From Armatimonadota bacterium (GTDB lineage Bacteria; Armatimonadota; DTGP01; JAKQQT01): 64,000 nt of DNA. Positions 42,849 through 53,117 of this stretch are shown piece after piece. Position 1 is the stretch's first letter; each line of letters starts with the position of its first letter. Where the stretch lies: the NCBI GenBank assembly GCA_036504095.1, contig DASXVS010000026.1:62001-126000 (forward strand), given 5' to 3'. The notes under the pieces are model-generated. The model saw only the letters and a program-made list of their open reading frames with translations. It had not been told where the DNA came from and did no database searches. The translations under genes and the position numbers were made by a program.

Positions 42849-45800
42849 ATGGATATCGCACGGTTTTCTGTAACTCGGCCGGTGGCCGTCACGATGCGGA
42901 TCGCGTCGCTGGTACTGCTGGGCGCCATCTGTGTAACGAAGCTGCCGGTGGACCTGCTTCCGCAGGTTTCCATCCCAACGGTTGCGGTTTCCACCAACTG
43001 GCCAAACGTCGCGCCGGAAGAGGTTGAAGCCCAGATCACGAGACCGCTCGAAGAGGCACTTAGCGCCGCCCCCAACATGCAGCAGGTGAGCTCCACGACT
43101 TCGGAGGGCAACTCCAGTGTGCGGGTCCAGTTCCAATGGGGCACGGACGTGGGTCAGGCGGCTGTGGATGTCCTCCAACTCGTTCAGCGCGCCACCAGCC
43201 GCTTCCCCAGCGACCCCACAATTCAGACCCCGCTGGTGTTCAAGTTTGACCCATCCCAGCTTCCGATCCTGATCTACGGCGTTTCCGGAATCAAGGACCC
43301 AGTGAAACTGCGATCGCTTCTGGACAATGAGGTGTCGCCGCTTCTGGAAAGCGCGGACGGGGTAGCCTCGGCCGTCGTGACCGGCGGCCAGCAGCGAGCC
43401 GTCATCATCGACGTCGACCCCATCCGGCTCCAATCCGTTCATCTGTCTCTCAACGACGTGGTGAAACGGATCGCCCAGGAAAACGCGAACCTGCCGGCCG
43501 GGATCGCCAAACAAAGCCAGACCGAATACACGATCCGGAGCCTCGGTTGGTTCAGGAGCCCTGAAGAAATCGCCGCAACGCCTGTTGGGTCTTTCAACGG
43601 CCAGCTTGTTTCCCTTGGCCAGGTTGCCAACGTCCGCGACTCCCACTCCGACACGCGTTTGTACACGCGTTTGAACAAAGAGCCCGCAGCCGGGATCGTG
43701 ATCTCGAAGCAGAGCGGCGGCAACACGGTCGAGGCCGCGCAGTCCGTTCAGGAGAAGCTGAAGCAAGTCCAGAAGCTCTACCCTGAACTGAAGTTCGACC
43801 TCGCATACGACCAAAGCCGGTTCATCGCGGCGTCGGTGAGAGACGTGAAGAACAACGCGCTGCTCGGCGGCATCCTGGCCGTCCTGATCCTTCTGTTCTT
43901 CCTCCGCAATATTCGCAGCACGCTGGTGGTGGCGCTCTCGATCCCGATCTCGATCATCTCGACATTCGCCCTGTTGTACGCATGCGGATTCTCATTAAAC
44001 ACGATGTCGCTCGGGGGGCTGGCGCTCGCGACCGGCCTCATCGTGGACGACGCCGTCGTCGTTCTGGAGAATATCTTCCGGCATATTGAGCGAGACAAGA
44101 AGCGGTCGGCGGAGGCTGCTGTGTCCGCGACGAACGAAATCGCCACGGCCGTTTTCTCCTCGACGCTCACAATCATGGTGGTCTTCCTCCCGCTGCTGCT
44201 CATTAAGGGGCAGGCCGGGCAGATGTATACACAATTCGCCCTGGTCGTTATCTTCGCGATGGCTGTCTCCTGGCTGGACGCAATGACCGTTGTGCCGATG
44301 CTCGCCAGCCGACTGATCAGCGGCGAAGCCCATCGCGAGGCGCTGGAAGTGGATCGGGAGCGCAATTGGCTGGACCGCCGGTTCTTCACGTTTGGCCTCT
44401 GGCTGGAAGCATTGGATGCGAACTACCGTCGCGCGCTCAACTGGACGCTGCGCCATCGTTGGTGGGTCATCGCCGGGGCGGTGGGCCTCTCGGCCGCCAG
44501 CTTCGCCCTACTGCCTTTCGTAGGCAGCGAGCTCATGCCGCAGACAGACAGCGGCGACTTCCGCGTGTCCATAAAGCTGCCGATCGGGACAGCCCTTTCG
44601 CAGACGGATAAAGTCATGCGCCAGGTCGAGGGGATCGTGCTCAGCAACCCTAACGTTCAAATCGCGTTCTCGGCCGCGGGCACCACACTCTCGAACCGGG
44701 GTAACACGACGGCGTTGAACCCCAATCAGGGCTCTGTAACCGTGAAACTGAAGCCGGATCGCAAGGCGTCCACATTGCTGGTCATGGCGGACATCCGGAA
44801 GCAGCTTTCCAGGCTTCCCGGAGTCAAGCCACGCGTCGATCAGTATGACGTCGTTTCCCAGATCATGACCGGTGGCAACCAGAGCATCGATGTGACGATC
44901 TTCGGCGACGATCTCAACACGCTCACGCGCCTCTCCAAGGAGGTGATGTCGCGGGTCCGAGGCGTTGCCGGGTACGAGAATGTGGATGTAAACTGGCAGG
45001 ACGCCACTCCGGAAATCCAGTGGAAGGTCGACCGCCAGAAAGCGCTGCAACAAGGCGTTACCTTCTCGGACGTGGCGGGCACCATCAGCACGGCGACGAA
45101 CGGGACCATCGCGAGTTACTACCACGAAGGCGGCTTCCAGTACCCCATCATCGTTCAGACCGCCGAGAACACGCGCAAAACGATCGCGGAACTCTCCGGC
45201 CTGGTGGTGAGCCCCAGTGGAGCGGCGACCGGCCATGACGTGCTGCTCAGCCAGGTAGCCACTCCGAGTTACGAGGTTGGACCGAGCCAGATCACACGGC
45301 AGGACCGCCGACGTTACATCTCCGTTACCGGCCAGCCGCAGGGTCGCGCGCTGGGCGATGTTCAGGCGGACATCAAGACGGCGCTTGCGGGCATGCAATT
45401 CCCGCAGGGCTACTACTGGGACTGGGGCGCCAATCAGAAACGCCAGCAGGACGAATTCTCGGGCATGCTTCTGGCAGTCGTGCTTGCGGTTGGGCTGATA
45501 TATATGCTGCTCGCCAGCCAGTTCGAATCGTTTGTGCACCCGCTGACAGTTCTGCTCAGCGTACCGCTCTGCGCGGTGGGTGTCATCCTGGCCCTGTTCC
45601 TGACCGGCCGAGCGTTCGGCTTGACCGCCTTTGTCGGCCTGCTGATGCTGGTGGGCATCGTGGTGAAGAACGGTATCCTGCTGGTCGATTACACGAACCT
45701 CCTTCGCAGCCGCGGGATGACCCGGGATGAGGCCGTCCTGAACGCCGGACCCACCCGTCTTCGGCCCATCCTGATGACCGCCAGCGCTGCCGTGCTGGGC

Positions 45801-46031
45801 ATGCTTCCGCTGGCCTTGGGCCTTGGCGAAGGTTCGGAGACGCAGGCGCCGATGGCGACGGCCGTTTGCGGCGGATTGATCACATCTACCCTGCTGACGC
45901 TCTTCGTTGTCCCTTCGGTTTACACGCTGTTCGACGACGCGGCCCGGTTCTTCCGAAAGGATGACCTGGACCTCGCGGCGCCGATTCTTGTTGAGCCAAC
46001 CGTCGGAGCCATCGAAGGGACGGAGGATTGA
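42849..46031 (+). CDS. RND family multidrug/heavy-substrate efflux transporter
   Basis: A 1060-residue proton-driven inner-membrane pump of the AcrB/MexB class. The N-terminus MDIARFSVTRPVAVTM and the two repeated halves are typical. The TM4 proton-relay Asp pair is in GLIVDDAVVVLENIFRHI, with PIAA-like GLMMLVGIVVKNGILLVDY in the second half. ATG 42849 has a modest AAAGGG upstream. With its adaptor and TolC-like channel it should expel small amphipathic molecules to the outside. Substrate not evident. Confidence 0.95.
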   Translation: MDIARFSVTRPVAVTMRIASLVLLGAICVTKLPVDLLPQVSIPTVAVSTNWPNVAPEEVEAQITRPLEEALSAAPNMQQVSSTTSEGNSSVRVQFQWGTDVGQAAVDVLQLVQRATSRFPSDPTIQTPLVFKFDPSQLPILIYGVSGIKDPVKLRSLLDNEVSPLLESADGVASAVVTGGQQRAVIIDVDPIRLQSVHLSLNDVVKRIAQENANLPAGIAKQSQTEYTIRSLGWFRSPEEIAATPVGSFNGQLVSLGQVANVRDSHSDTRLYTRLNKEPAAGIVISKQSGGNTVEAAQSVQEKLKQVQKLYPELKFDLAYDQSRFIAASVRDVKNNALLGGILAVLILLFFLRNIRSTLVVALSIPISIISTFALLYACGFSLNTMSLGGLALATGLIVDDAVVVLENIFRHIERDKKRSAEAAVSATNEIATAVFSSTLTIMVVFLPLLLIKGQAGQMYTQFALVVIFAMAVSWLDAMTVVPMLASRLISGEAHREALEVDRERNWLDRRFFTFGLWLEALDANYRRALNWTLRHRWWVIAGAVGLSAASFALLPFVGSELMPQTDSGDFRVSIKLPIGTALSQTDKVMRQVEGIVLSNPNVQIAFSAAGTTLSNRGNTTALNPNQGSVTVKLKPDRKASTLLVMADIRKQLSRLPGVKPRVDQYDVVSQIMTGGNQSIDVTIFGDDLNTLTRLSKEVMSRVRGVAGYENVDVNWQDATPEIQWKVDRQKALQQGVTFSDVAGTISTATNGTIASYYHEGGFQYPIIVQTAENTRKTIAELSGLVVSPSGAATGHDVLLSQVATPSYEVGPSQITRQDRRRYISVTGQPQGRALGDVQADIKTALAGMQFPQGYYWDWGANQKRQQDEFSGMLLAVVLAVGLIYMLLASQFESFVHPLTVLLSVPLCAVGVILALFLTGRAFGLTAFVGLLMLVGIVVKNGILLVDYTNLLRSRGMTRDEAVLNAGPTRLRPILMTASAAVLGMLPLALGLGEGSETQAPMATAVCGGLITSTLLTLFVVPSVYTLFDDAARFFRKDDLDLAAPILVEPTVGAIEGTED

Positions 46032-46042
46032 AGAGAACAATC

Positions 46043-46534
46043 ATGAATCAACCTATATGTTGCACTCTGGACGAGCAGGCGGGCAGGCTGGAGCAAGTGC
46101 TGCCCGAGATCGCGCGGCGCCTCTTCACACTGACGCCTGAACACCCGGCGTCGGAATTGCCGGTTGGGCAGATACGCGTATGCTCTATTCTTCAAAACGG
46201 GCCCCTCACGCTATCCGCGGTCGGCGAGATTCTCAGCATCAGTTCCAGCGCCATGTCGCAGATTGCGGACCGGCTGGAACGCGCAGGGTATGTGGCGCGG
46301 ACGATGGAAGCGGATGATCGGCGCGTTCGCTTTCTCGGGCTTACCCCGCTCGGCGAGGAGATGATGGCAGTCCGGCGCGAGCATCGAAAACACCGCGCGT
46401 GCCTCGCGCTGTCGCGTCTCGATTGCAAACAGCGGGAAGCGCTCCTGAAATCGTTGGGTATTCTAGCGGAAGCCGCGCTCGCCGTACAGGAAGCGCAGAA
46501 GGATGACTGCGGTTCGCCGCAATCGAGCAAATGA
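46043..46534 (+). CDS. MarR-family transcriptional regulator
   Basis: A 163-residue winged-helix regulator: LPVGQIRVCSILQNGPLTLSAVGEILSISSSAMSQIADRLERAGYVARTMEADDRRVRFLGLTPLGE is the MarR core, with the DxRxxxxxLT wing. ATG 46043 follows AAGAGAAC; a TTG at 46028 would place GGAGGA too close to the start codon. Its placement inside the pump operon, between the RND gene and the TolC-like gene, suggests autoregulation of the pump, most likely through the dyad at 41177-41191. Confidence 0.93.
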   Translation: MNQPICCTLDEQAGRLEQVLPEIARRLFTLTPEHPASELPVGQIRVCSILQNGPLTLSAVGEILSISSSAMSQIADRLERAGYVARTMEADDRRVRFLGLTPLGEEMMAVRREHRKHRACLALSRLDCKQREALLKSLGILAEAALAVQEAQKDDCGSPQSSK

Positions 46535-47973
46535 AGGTACAAATGACAACTAGCGGAATCAATCGCGGCGTCGCGCGGGGTGTGGCGCTCGGACTCTGCA
46601 CGCTGGCGCAGGCTGGAGCGTTCGCCCAGGCAGACCGAACCCCTCCAATTGCCCCCAGGGTCACCGAGACGCCGCTGCCGGCAGCGGTGGTTCTCCCACC
46701 GCCGCCCGTTGCTGCGCCTGAATCGCCTTCGGGGCCCTTGACCGCCGCGGAAGCGGTGGGAATAGCACTTCGGCACCAGGCGACCGTCGAGGCGGCTCGT
46801 GGCGTCCTGAATGCATCGCGCGGGCGCTCGCAGCAGGCAAACGCCGGGCTCCTCCCAACGTTGGGCCTGTCAATGGGCTACACAAAGGCGGACACAATAT
46901 CCGGGACCGGTGCATCCGGTTCCGGGGGCTCAACCGGCGGGACCGGTACCGTTACCTCGACGACGTCGACCGGGTATCAGGCCAATGCGACCGCACGGCA
47001 GTTGCTGTTCGACTTTCAGCACACGCGCAACCTGGCCCGGCAGGCGCGCGCCGAGGAACGTGCCGCGTTCAGCAATCTGACAAAGGTACAGGCAGATCTC
47101 GTGCTGCAGGTGAAGCAGGCGTTCTATGCGCTCGCTCAGTCGGCGCGCCTCGTCTCCGTGAACGAAGCGAACCTCCGGAATGCTAACGATCATCTTGCCC
47201 TGGCGAAGGCGCGACTCGATGCCGGCATGGGCCTACCGTCCGATGTTGTCCGCGCCGAAACGGCGATATCGGAGGCGGCGCTGGCGTTGAACCTTGCGCA
47301 AAACGCGTCTTCCCTTGCCGCCGTAACCCTGGCGAACGCCATGGGCATTGACGTGCGAACCCCGCTGACAGCCGCCGACTCAGGCGAACCGACCGTCGCG
47401 GTGGATGACGTCAATGCGCTGGTTGATACGGCGCTGCGTGACCGTCCGGAAGTCCAGGGGGTGCAGGCCAACCTGGATGCGGCACTGGCGGCATTGCGCG
47501 CCTCCCGGAGCACCAACGCGCCGAGCGTGGTGGGCACTCTTGGCCTGGTTGGCCGCGATACGAATTTCTTCCCGCACAACGATTCACTGACTGTGGGCGC
47601 CACGGTACAATGGAGCGTGTTTGATGCCGGCGCAACGTCCGGGAGGACGCGAGAGGCGGAAGGAAATGTGCAGACTGCCCAGGCGCTTGCGGTGACCGCC
47701 CGCCAGAACGTTACGGTCGATGTCACACAGGCATACCTCAATCTGCGATCCGCTGAACAACGTGTCGTTACGGCGGATGCCGAAGTCGCCAACGCTTTGG
47801 AAGGCGTCCGGCTGGCTGAGGGGAGATACCGGTCAGGCTTGGGCACGTTCATCGAGGTGACCGACGCCCAATCGGCTCTCCTGGCCGCGCAGACTAACAA
47901 GGTCAATGCACAGGCGGCGGTGGATGTCGCGCGTGCAACGATGGCTCACGCGATTGGCTCAAACCTCAGGTAG
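46531..47973 (+). CDS. TolC-family outer-membrane efflux channel
   Basis: A 480-residue outer-membrane factor. After a signal peptide ([14 protein letters not shown]) and Pro-rich linker, two related TolC repeats follow: [45 protein letters not shown] and, in the second half, [41 protein letters not shown]. The ATG overlaps the marR stop as ATGA. It completes the tripartite pump with the adaptor and RND protein. Confidence 0.94.
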   Translation: MKVQMTTSGINRGVARGVALGLCTLAQAGAFAQADRTPPIAPRVTETPLPAAVVLPPPPVAAPESPSGPLTAAEAVGIALRHQATVEAARGVLNASRGRSQQANAGLLPTLGLSMGYTKADTISGTGASGSGGSTGGTGTVTSTTSTGYQANATARQLLFDFQHTRNLARQARAEERAAFSNLTKVQADLVLQVKQAFYALAQSARLVSVNEANLRNANDHLALAKARLDAGMGLPSDVVRAETAISEAALALNLAQNASSLAAVTLANAMGIDVRTPLTAADSGEPTVAVDDVNALVDTALRDRPEVQGVQANLDAALAALRASRSTNAPSVVGTLGLVGRDTNFFPHNDSLTVGATVQWSVFDAGATSGRTREAEGNVQTAQALAVTARQNVTVDVTQAYLNLRSAEQRVVTADAEVANALEGVRLAEGRYRSGLGTFIEVTDAQSALLAAQTNKVNAQAAVDVARATMAHAIGSNLR

Positions 47974-48003
47974 ACGAAGCCGACCTGGACGCGCCAGGCC
48001 CCA

Positions 48004-49707
48004 CTATGGGTTGGGCTCGATGCCCGCCACTTTGCGCAGGATCCTCGTCGCATCCGTCAAGGTGATGCGGCCGTCGGCGCCCGCGATATCGAGGCGGACG
48101 GCGTCGTTTGGCGTCGCGGTCAGGATGCCGCCGGCGATGCGAAGCGCGCGGCCCACATCAGCCACGCTGAACGCCGCTACGTATTCGTACGATCCCATGT
48201 CGCATCTGGGAGTGCCCGTGTTCCGGCCGTCCTGCGGCCGCGCGACGCCACGCTGGTCCGTTGCGGGGAAACCCGTCAGCGGTCCGGCGTCGATGGCCGG
48301 GCTGCCCGAGAGCAAAGCGTGGGTATACGTAGGGCCGCCGTTGCCCGCAAGGGGCCCGATCTGGGGGTTCACATCCAGGAGGTTCCCGGTGGTCACACCC
48401 GTCAAGACAAGAGCCGCTGAGTTGCTGACGATGTTGTAGCCCTGGGATACCACCACGCCGAGACCGTCCGGTCCCGTGGCTGCTGTATTGCCGCCCAGGA
48501 TGCTGCCGGACAAGCTGAGCGTTCCAGGGCTGGCGGAGACACCTCCGCCCTGAGTCGCCGAATTGGCGGCGATGGTGCTGCTGACGACAATCGCAGTACC
48601 CGAGATTCCTCCCCCAACGTATGCCTTATTGCCGCTCACGGTGGAGTTGACCAGAGTGCAGGAACCCGCCGAGAAGACCCCACCGCCGGCCCCTTTACTG
48701 TTAAGCGTTTTGTCGGCGGCGTTGCCGCTGATCGTGGAGGCGGTGAACGTAAGGCTCTCCGCGCTGATCGCGCTGCTGTAGACACCGCCGCCGTTGAGCG
48801 TACAGGTATTCCCCGATATGCTGCTGTTCACTACTGAAAGGGTTGACGCCAGGACCGATATGCCCCCACCGTCCGCCGACCCCGTGTTCCCGACGATCAC
48901 CGAGCCGTTCCTGACCACACCGGTAGAGATGCTTCCCGCGAGGAAAATGCCGCCACCGCCGGTGCCGGCGTCAAGGCCGGAGGCCGTGTTGGTGCTCACT
49001 GTCGAAGAGTCGAGCGTCAGAACGCAGTTCGCTGCCGCGATACCGCCGCCATTGTTCGCGCTGTTTCCGAACACGGTGCAGGACGTCAGGTTCAGGGTTG
49101 CCGGCACCGCAATGGGAACGCCAACGCCGTTTGCCGCGATACCACCGCCGTTGCTGGGGGCGGTCGTTGACAGGGTCGTATTGCCTTTGACTACGCAGTT
49201 CGTCAGGTTGAGCGTTGCGGCCCGGACGCTGATTCCGCCACCCGCCCTCTCAAAGCCCTTCGGGCTGCCGCCCGTTATGGTCAGGTCGTTGAAAGACACG
49301 ACGAAGTTGACGTCGTCGATGCTCTCAATGGCGAAAACGCGGTCGATGCCGGCCGCGTCCACCACCGCGCCATGGCCGTTGATCGTAAGAGGACCTCTGA
49401 TGTCCAGGTCGCCGTTGGCATCGTTGTGCATATCCACGTCGCTGATAGGGGGAGCGATTGTGAGCCGGTAAGTGAGTCCCGGCTGGAGCTCAATGATGTC
49501 GGCGCCGGACTGAGCGTTAGCGGCCATAATCGCGGATCGCAGCGACACGTTGCCCGTGCTATCGTTCGGCGACGTTGCAGGGCTCACCGCCACGGTGTCC
49601 GCAACGGTGTTGACGGTGAATGTGGCGGCAGTCGCCGGCGCAATGGATATGGCCGCGATCGCGAGAAGATTGGCGGCACGTCTTCCGATTCGATTGCTCT
49701 GGCTCAC
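48004..49707 (-). CDS. Secreted beta-helix surface protein with dockerin-like tail
   Basis: A 567-residue exported protein. The signal peptide ([21 protein letters not shown]) precedes [10 protein letters not shown] and [15 protein letters not shown], features of the CSLREAI/Pmp-type beta-helix proteins. About 400 residues of G-G-G-I/V beta-helix repeats follow ([32 protein letters not shown]). The last 55 residues ([16 protein letters not shown] ... [13 protein letters not shown]) are the dockerin-like domain also at 2-388. GTG at 49707 is preferred: AGGAGG lies ten bases upstream, whereas ATG 49716 touches the ribosome site. Role: adhesin or surface polysaccharide-binding protein. Confidence 0.85.
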   Translation of the reverse strand: MSQSNRIGRRAANLLAIAAISIAPATAATFTVNTVADTVAVSPATSPNDSTGNVSLRSAIMAANAQSGADIIELQPGLTYRLTIAPPISDVDMHNDANGDLDIRGPLTINGHGAVVDAAGIDRVFAIESIDDVNFVVSFNDLTITGGSPKGFERAGGGISVRAATLNLTNCVVKGNTTLSTTAPSNGGGIAANGVGVPIAVPATLNLTSCTVFGNSANNGGGIAAANCVLTLDSSTVSTNTASGLDAGTGGGGIFLAGSISTGVVRNGSVIVGNTGSADGGGISVLASTLSVVNSSISGNTCTLNGGGVYSSAISAESLTFTASTISGNAADKTLNSKGAGGGVFSAGSCTLVNSTVSGNKAYVGGGISGTAIVVSSTIAANSATQGGGVSASPGTLSLSGSILGGNTAATGPDGLGVVVSQGYNIVSNSAALVLTGVTTGNLLDVNPQIGPLAGNGGPTYTHALLSGSPAIDAGPLTGFPATDQRGVARPQDGRNTGTPRCDMGSYEYVAAFSVADVGRALRIAGGILTATPNDAVRLDIAGADGRITLTDATRILRKVAGIEPNP

Positions 49708-49752
49708 AACCCACATCCCTCCTGCAGCGAAATCATGATCCGGACAATTCAC

Positions 49753-50280
49753 TCATCCGCGTGCCGGGAAGATGCCCTGCAGCGCGATGATGAAGTTCAC
49801 CGTGAGGAACGGCTGATGGTTTTCGTGCGGCTGGCCTCCTCCCGAAATACCTATGCTTGAAGGATTCAGCGTGCTGTCAATCGTCGGGGCGTTGTTATAG
49901 ACCGCGGTTTGTCCCGCCGCCTCCCTGGCCAGTGCCGCACCGGAAACCGTCCGCGTGTTGCCGGCAGCCGAAGTGCCTTGCAGACTGTGGGAGTGCTGTG
50001 GCATCTGAACGGCGTTCAGTGCAACAGCCTCGGCGCCGCCTGTCTGTCCAATGACGAACGGCGACAGTCCCGGCGCCGATCCCTGGTGAATCGGAACGCG
50101 CCCGCGCATATCCGGGAGTTGGAATGTGGTCCTGCCGTCTCCGCCGAACTGGGTTCCCAGTAAGGAAAACAACGCCGTGTTTTGAGAGATCGAGAGGGTT
50201 GCGCCATCGCACCCTGCCCAGCCCAACGGCGGGAAGTTGAACCCCACCATCTTTATCTCGCCGATAAACGGTTCCGCCAT
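49753..50280 (-). CDS. Phage tail-collar domain protein (MdpB/microcystin-dependent type)
   Basis: A 175-residue protein: PFIGEIKMVGFNFPPLGWAGCDGATLSISQNTALFSLLGTQFGGDGRTTFQLPDMRGRVPIHQG is the tail-collar domain, and the C-terminal part ends FLTVNFIIALQGIFPARG as is typical. Such proteins are widespread in non-phage bacterial loci, and no other phage genes are nearby. A strong GGGGGAGG precedes the ATG. It may be surface-exposed; function uncertain. Confidence 0.85.
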   Translation of the reverse strand: MAEPFIGEIKMVGFNFPPLGWAGCDGATLSISQNTALFSLLGTQFGGDGRTTFQLPDMRGRVPIHQGSAPGLSPFVIGQTGGAEAVALNAVQMPQHSHSLQGTSAAGNTRTVSGAALAREAAGQTAVYNNAPTIDSTLNPSSIGISGGGQPHENHQPFLTVNFIIALQGIFPARG

Positions 50281-50375
50281 GATCCTGACCTCCCCCTTAC
50301 GCGATGCGCGCCGGCGGCGCGCCTCTCTTCTTCCGGTAGTTGCAGCACGCGTCAACATCGTGCGACACTAGATAT

Positions 50376-50921
50376 ATGCCCGGTACCAACCATTCCAGTG
50401 CCACGGCCCACGAACTGACCGTGCGGATTGCCGATCCGGTTCTGGACAACGAACAGCTCTACGCGCTGTTCCGAGACGCCCGCGCCACCGATTTCGCTTC
50501 CCTGGACTGGGACGCCCAGCGCCTCGATGCCTTGCTCCGTGGTCAGTTCGACGCTCAACGTTCCGATTACGACCAGCGATTTCCCGGATCAGAGCAGCGC
50601 CTCGCGCTTCTGGAGGGTACGCCGGTCGCGCTGCTATGGGTCTGGCGCTCCGAAGACCAGATCCGGCTTCTCGATTTCATCGTTGCAGCAGCCCGTCGGA
50701 ACACAGGCATAGGCACCGCGTTGATGCTCCGGTTGCAGGCCGAAGCCGCGGAGGCATCAGTGCCCCTTCGCCACATGGTCGCCGTCACCAACACCCGTGC
50801 GATCCGGCTTTACGAACGCCTGGGCTTCATGACCATCGCGGACGCCGGTTCCCACTTGCTGATGGAATATCCCCCCAACGCTACAGGCGCGACGGGTCTA
50901 CGCGTTCCCGAAGATGGTTGA
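50376..50921 (+). CDS. GNAT-family acetyltransferase
   Basis: A 181-residue N-acetyltransferase with acetyl-CoA-binding motif A RRNTGIGTALMLRLQ and motif B VTNTRAIRLYERLGF. No ribosome site was clear for ATG 50376. Its 3' end overlaps the convergent DUF6916 gene by 41 bases. The substrate is unknown; the neighbouring tail-collar gene suggests co-occurrence rather than a shared pathway. Confidence 0.85.
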   Translation: MPGTNHSSATAHELTVRIADPVLDNEQLYALFRDARATDFASLDWDAQRLDALLRGQFDAQRSDYDQRFPGSEQRLALLEGTPVALLWVWRSEDQIRLLDFIVAAARRNTGIGTALMLRLQAEAAEASVPLRHMVAVTNTRAIRLYERLGFMTIADAGSHLLMEYPPNATGATGLRVPEDG

Positions 50922-51414
50922 ATACCGCCTCGTAGTAAAGGTACCGCGCGTCCGCGCGAACTGGAACGATGAATAGATCGAAAGCGCCGAGGGTCCGATG
51001 CCGCGTTGGATACATCCCCTGTGGCAGCGGTCGACTGAGAGAACCCCGGAAAAGCACTGAGAAGCAGTCCCTGATGACCTCGTGCCCAGGTCCACCGCCG
51101 AGGAGGTCTTTCGCTTCAACGAGCACTGTCTCAACCACTCCGTCTCCAGTTTGAAACGAGAAATGTGTGTTCAGGTGGCGCGCGAACGCGTCCAGGCTCA
51201 GAGTTTCCAGGTTTGCCCTCCTCTGTTGCGGGATGGTCACAACATTAGCGGACGACGCGGGCTTCGCCATGGTCACGGCCGCGAGGGCGCGGGGCAGTCC
51301 CGTAGCATAGGCCCCCAGCCCAGCGGCCATCAGGCCCCCGGCTCTCCGCAGGAACGCGCGCCGATCGGTGACGGTTTGACGGCTCTCGCCTTGAGTTTCC
51401 TCATCGTCAATCAT
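50881..51414 (-). CDS. Tat-exported DUF6916-type protein
   Basis: A 177-residue protein with a Tat-like signal (RRAFLRRAGGLMAAGLGAYATGLPRALA). The mature part matches the small DUF6916-type domain: LETLSLDAFARHLNTHFSF and GCIQ-type ending PQGMYPTRHRTLGAFDLFIVPV. Function unknown. From memory such proteins accompany tail-collar genes, and one lies 0.6 kb away here. The twin-arginine signal implies it folds before export. Confidence 0.72.
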   Translation of the reverse strand: MIDDEETQGESRQTVTDRRAFLRRAGGLMAAGLGAYATGLPRALAAVTMAKPASSANVVTIPQQRRANLETLSLDAFARHLNTHFSFQTGDGVVETVLVEAKDLLGGGPGHEVIRDCFSVLFRGSLSRPLPQGMYPTRHRTLGAFDLFIVPVRADARYLYYEAVFNHLRERVDPSRL

Positions 51415-51555
51415 GGTTGGTTCCGTACCTCCGCAGTTCGATTATAACAATTCGAGCCGAAGGCGACACAGCGGCCTTGTGTCTGTCAAACCCTTGCCAT
51501 AATCGATAGTTCCGGAAACCCGCCTGCACCGGATTCACCGACGGCGTCGCCCCGC

Positions 51556-53037
51556 TTACGGCAGTTCGGTGGTGCCCATGAGGTACCGATCGCATTCACG
51601 GGCGGCGCCCCGGCCCTCATTGATCGCCCATACCACGAGGCTCTGGCCCCGCCGCATGTCACCAGCCGCGAACACGCCCGGCACGTTCGTGGCGAAACAG
51701 TCGTGCTCCGCCTTGGCGTTAGAACGCGCATCCCGGTCGATGCCGAGCTCATCGAGCGCGGCGCCTTCCGGCCCGAGGAATCCCATCGCCAGCAGCACCA
51801 GTTGCGCGGGCCAAACGCGCTCGGATCCGGCAATGGGGCGTGGCGAAAACCGATCGGTCTCGTCCTTTTGCCACTCAACCTGAACGGTGTGGAGTTCTGA
51901 GACGCTGCCGCTCTTGTCCCCGACGAAGCGTTCGGTCTGAATACAGAACACACGGGGGTCGTGGCCAAAAAGTGCGGCGGCCTCTTCCTGGCCATAATCG
52001 GTGGTGAGCACCTTCGGCCACTCAGGCCAGGGGTTGTTGGGCGCCCGCTCCGACGGAGGTTGCGGCAGAATCTCGAACTGGGTCACGCTGCGGCAGCCCT
52101 GACGAAGGGACGTTCCGACGCAGTCCGTGCCTGTGTCACCGCCCCCGATCACGATCACGTCTTTGCCTTCCGCCGAGGTGTAATCCGCGGGCGGCTCGCC
52201 ATTGAGCACGCGCTGGGTGTTGGCCCGCAGAAAGTCCACGGCCAGGTGGATGCCGCCCAGTTCGCGGCCTTCTGTCGGCAGGTCCCTCGCTTTTGTCGCG
52301 CCGCCGCACAGCACGACGGCATCGAATTCATCCGTGAGCTGCTTCGCGGAGATGTCCTTGCCGACTTCGGTGCCCGTAATGAACGTCACCCCCTCTTCGG
52401 CAAGCAGATCCACCCGGCGCTGAACGACTGACTTGTCCAGTTTCATGTTCGGGATGCCGTACATCAGCAGGCCGCCAATGCGATCCGCACGCTCATAAAC
52501 GGTCACCAGGTGACCCACTTTATTCAACTGCGCGGCGCATGACAGGCCCGCCGGCCCGGATCCTACCACGGCCACCTTCTTGCCGGTGCGGTGCGCCGGG
52601 GGAGCCGGGGTAATCCAGCCCTTCTCCCATCCCCGGTCAGCCAGAGTGGCTTCGATGTTCTTGATGGTCACCGGCGGATTGTTGATCCCCAGGACGCACC
52701 CAGCCTCACAGGGGGCCGGACAAACGCGCCCCGTGAACTCCGGGAAATTGTTTGTCCTCTCGAGCCGCTCCAGAGCCTGTTGCCACAGGCCACGGTAGAC
52801 CAGATCGTTCCATTCCGGGATGATGTTCCGGATGGGGCAGCCGGTAGCCATGCCTTTCAGCATGGCGCCGGTATGGCAAAATGGGGTGCCGCAGTCCATA
52901 CACCGCGCACCCTGCTCTTGCAGTATCTCGTCCGAGTGGTGCGACGTGAACTCGTTCCAGTCCTTCACCCGTTCGGCCGGTGAGCGGTAAATCGGGAGTT
53001 CGCGATTGAATTCAAGAAAGCCGGTTGGCTTTGCCAT
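51556..53037 (-). CDS. gltD: Glutamate synthase small subunit
   Basis: A 493-residue NADPH-dependent subunit that feeds electrons to GltB. Cysteine motifs for the Fe-S clusters are CMDCGTPFC and [12 protein letters not shown]-binding [18 protein letters not shown] and NADPH-binding [13 protein letters not shown] follow. The C-terminal FAASDMRRGQ-type motif reads [24 protein letters not shown]. It lies 80 bases after gltB and is on the same transcript. Confidence 0.96.
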   Translation of the reverse strand: MAKPTGFLEFNRELPIYRSPAERVKDWNEFTSHHSDEILQEQGARCMDCGTPFCHTGAMLKGMATGCPIRNIIPEWNDLVYRGLWQQALERLERTNNFPEFTGRVCPAPCEAGCVLGINNPPVTIKNIEATLADRGWEKGWITPAPPAHRTGKKVAVVGSGPAGLSCAAQLNKVGHLVTVYERADRIGGLLMYGIPNMKLDKSVVQRRVDLLAEEGVTFITGTEVGKDISAKQLTDEFDAVVLCGGATKARDLPTEGRELGGIHLAVDFLRANTQRVLNGEPPADYTSAEGKDVIVIGGGDTGTDCVGTSLRQGCRSVTQFEILPQPPSERAPNNPWPEWPKVLTTDYGQEEAAALFGHDPRVFCIQTERFVGDKSGSVSELHTVQVEWQKDETDRFSPRPIAGSERVWPAQLVLLAMGFLGPEGAALDELGIDRDARSNAKAEHDCFATNVPGVFAAGDMRRGQSLVVWAINEGRGAARECDRYLMGTTELP

Positions 53038-53117
53038 CTGCTTAGTATCTCCAGGAAGTGTTTCTCAACCCTCGCGCGCGCCGTCCGGCGGCGCGCGCAT
53101 GGTATCTGTTCGCCGGG

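Noticed and set aside
41703-43814. 703-residue minus-strand open frame overlapping the RND adaptor and transporter genes
   Set aside because: It is a shadow of well-identified RND genes with Arg/His/Gln-rich composition and no recognisable domain.
44508-46040. 510-residue minus-strand open frame inside the RND gene
   Set aside because: It is antisense to conserved sequence, without homology or start signals.
49753-50280. Tail-collar gene as evidence of a prophage
   Set aside because: No capsid, portal, terminase, integrase or tail genes lie nearby; such collar genes are common outside phages.
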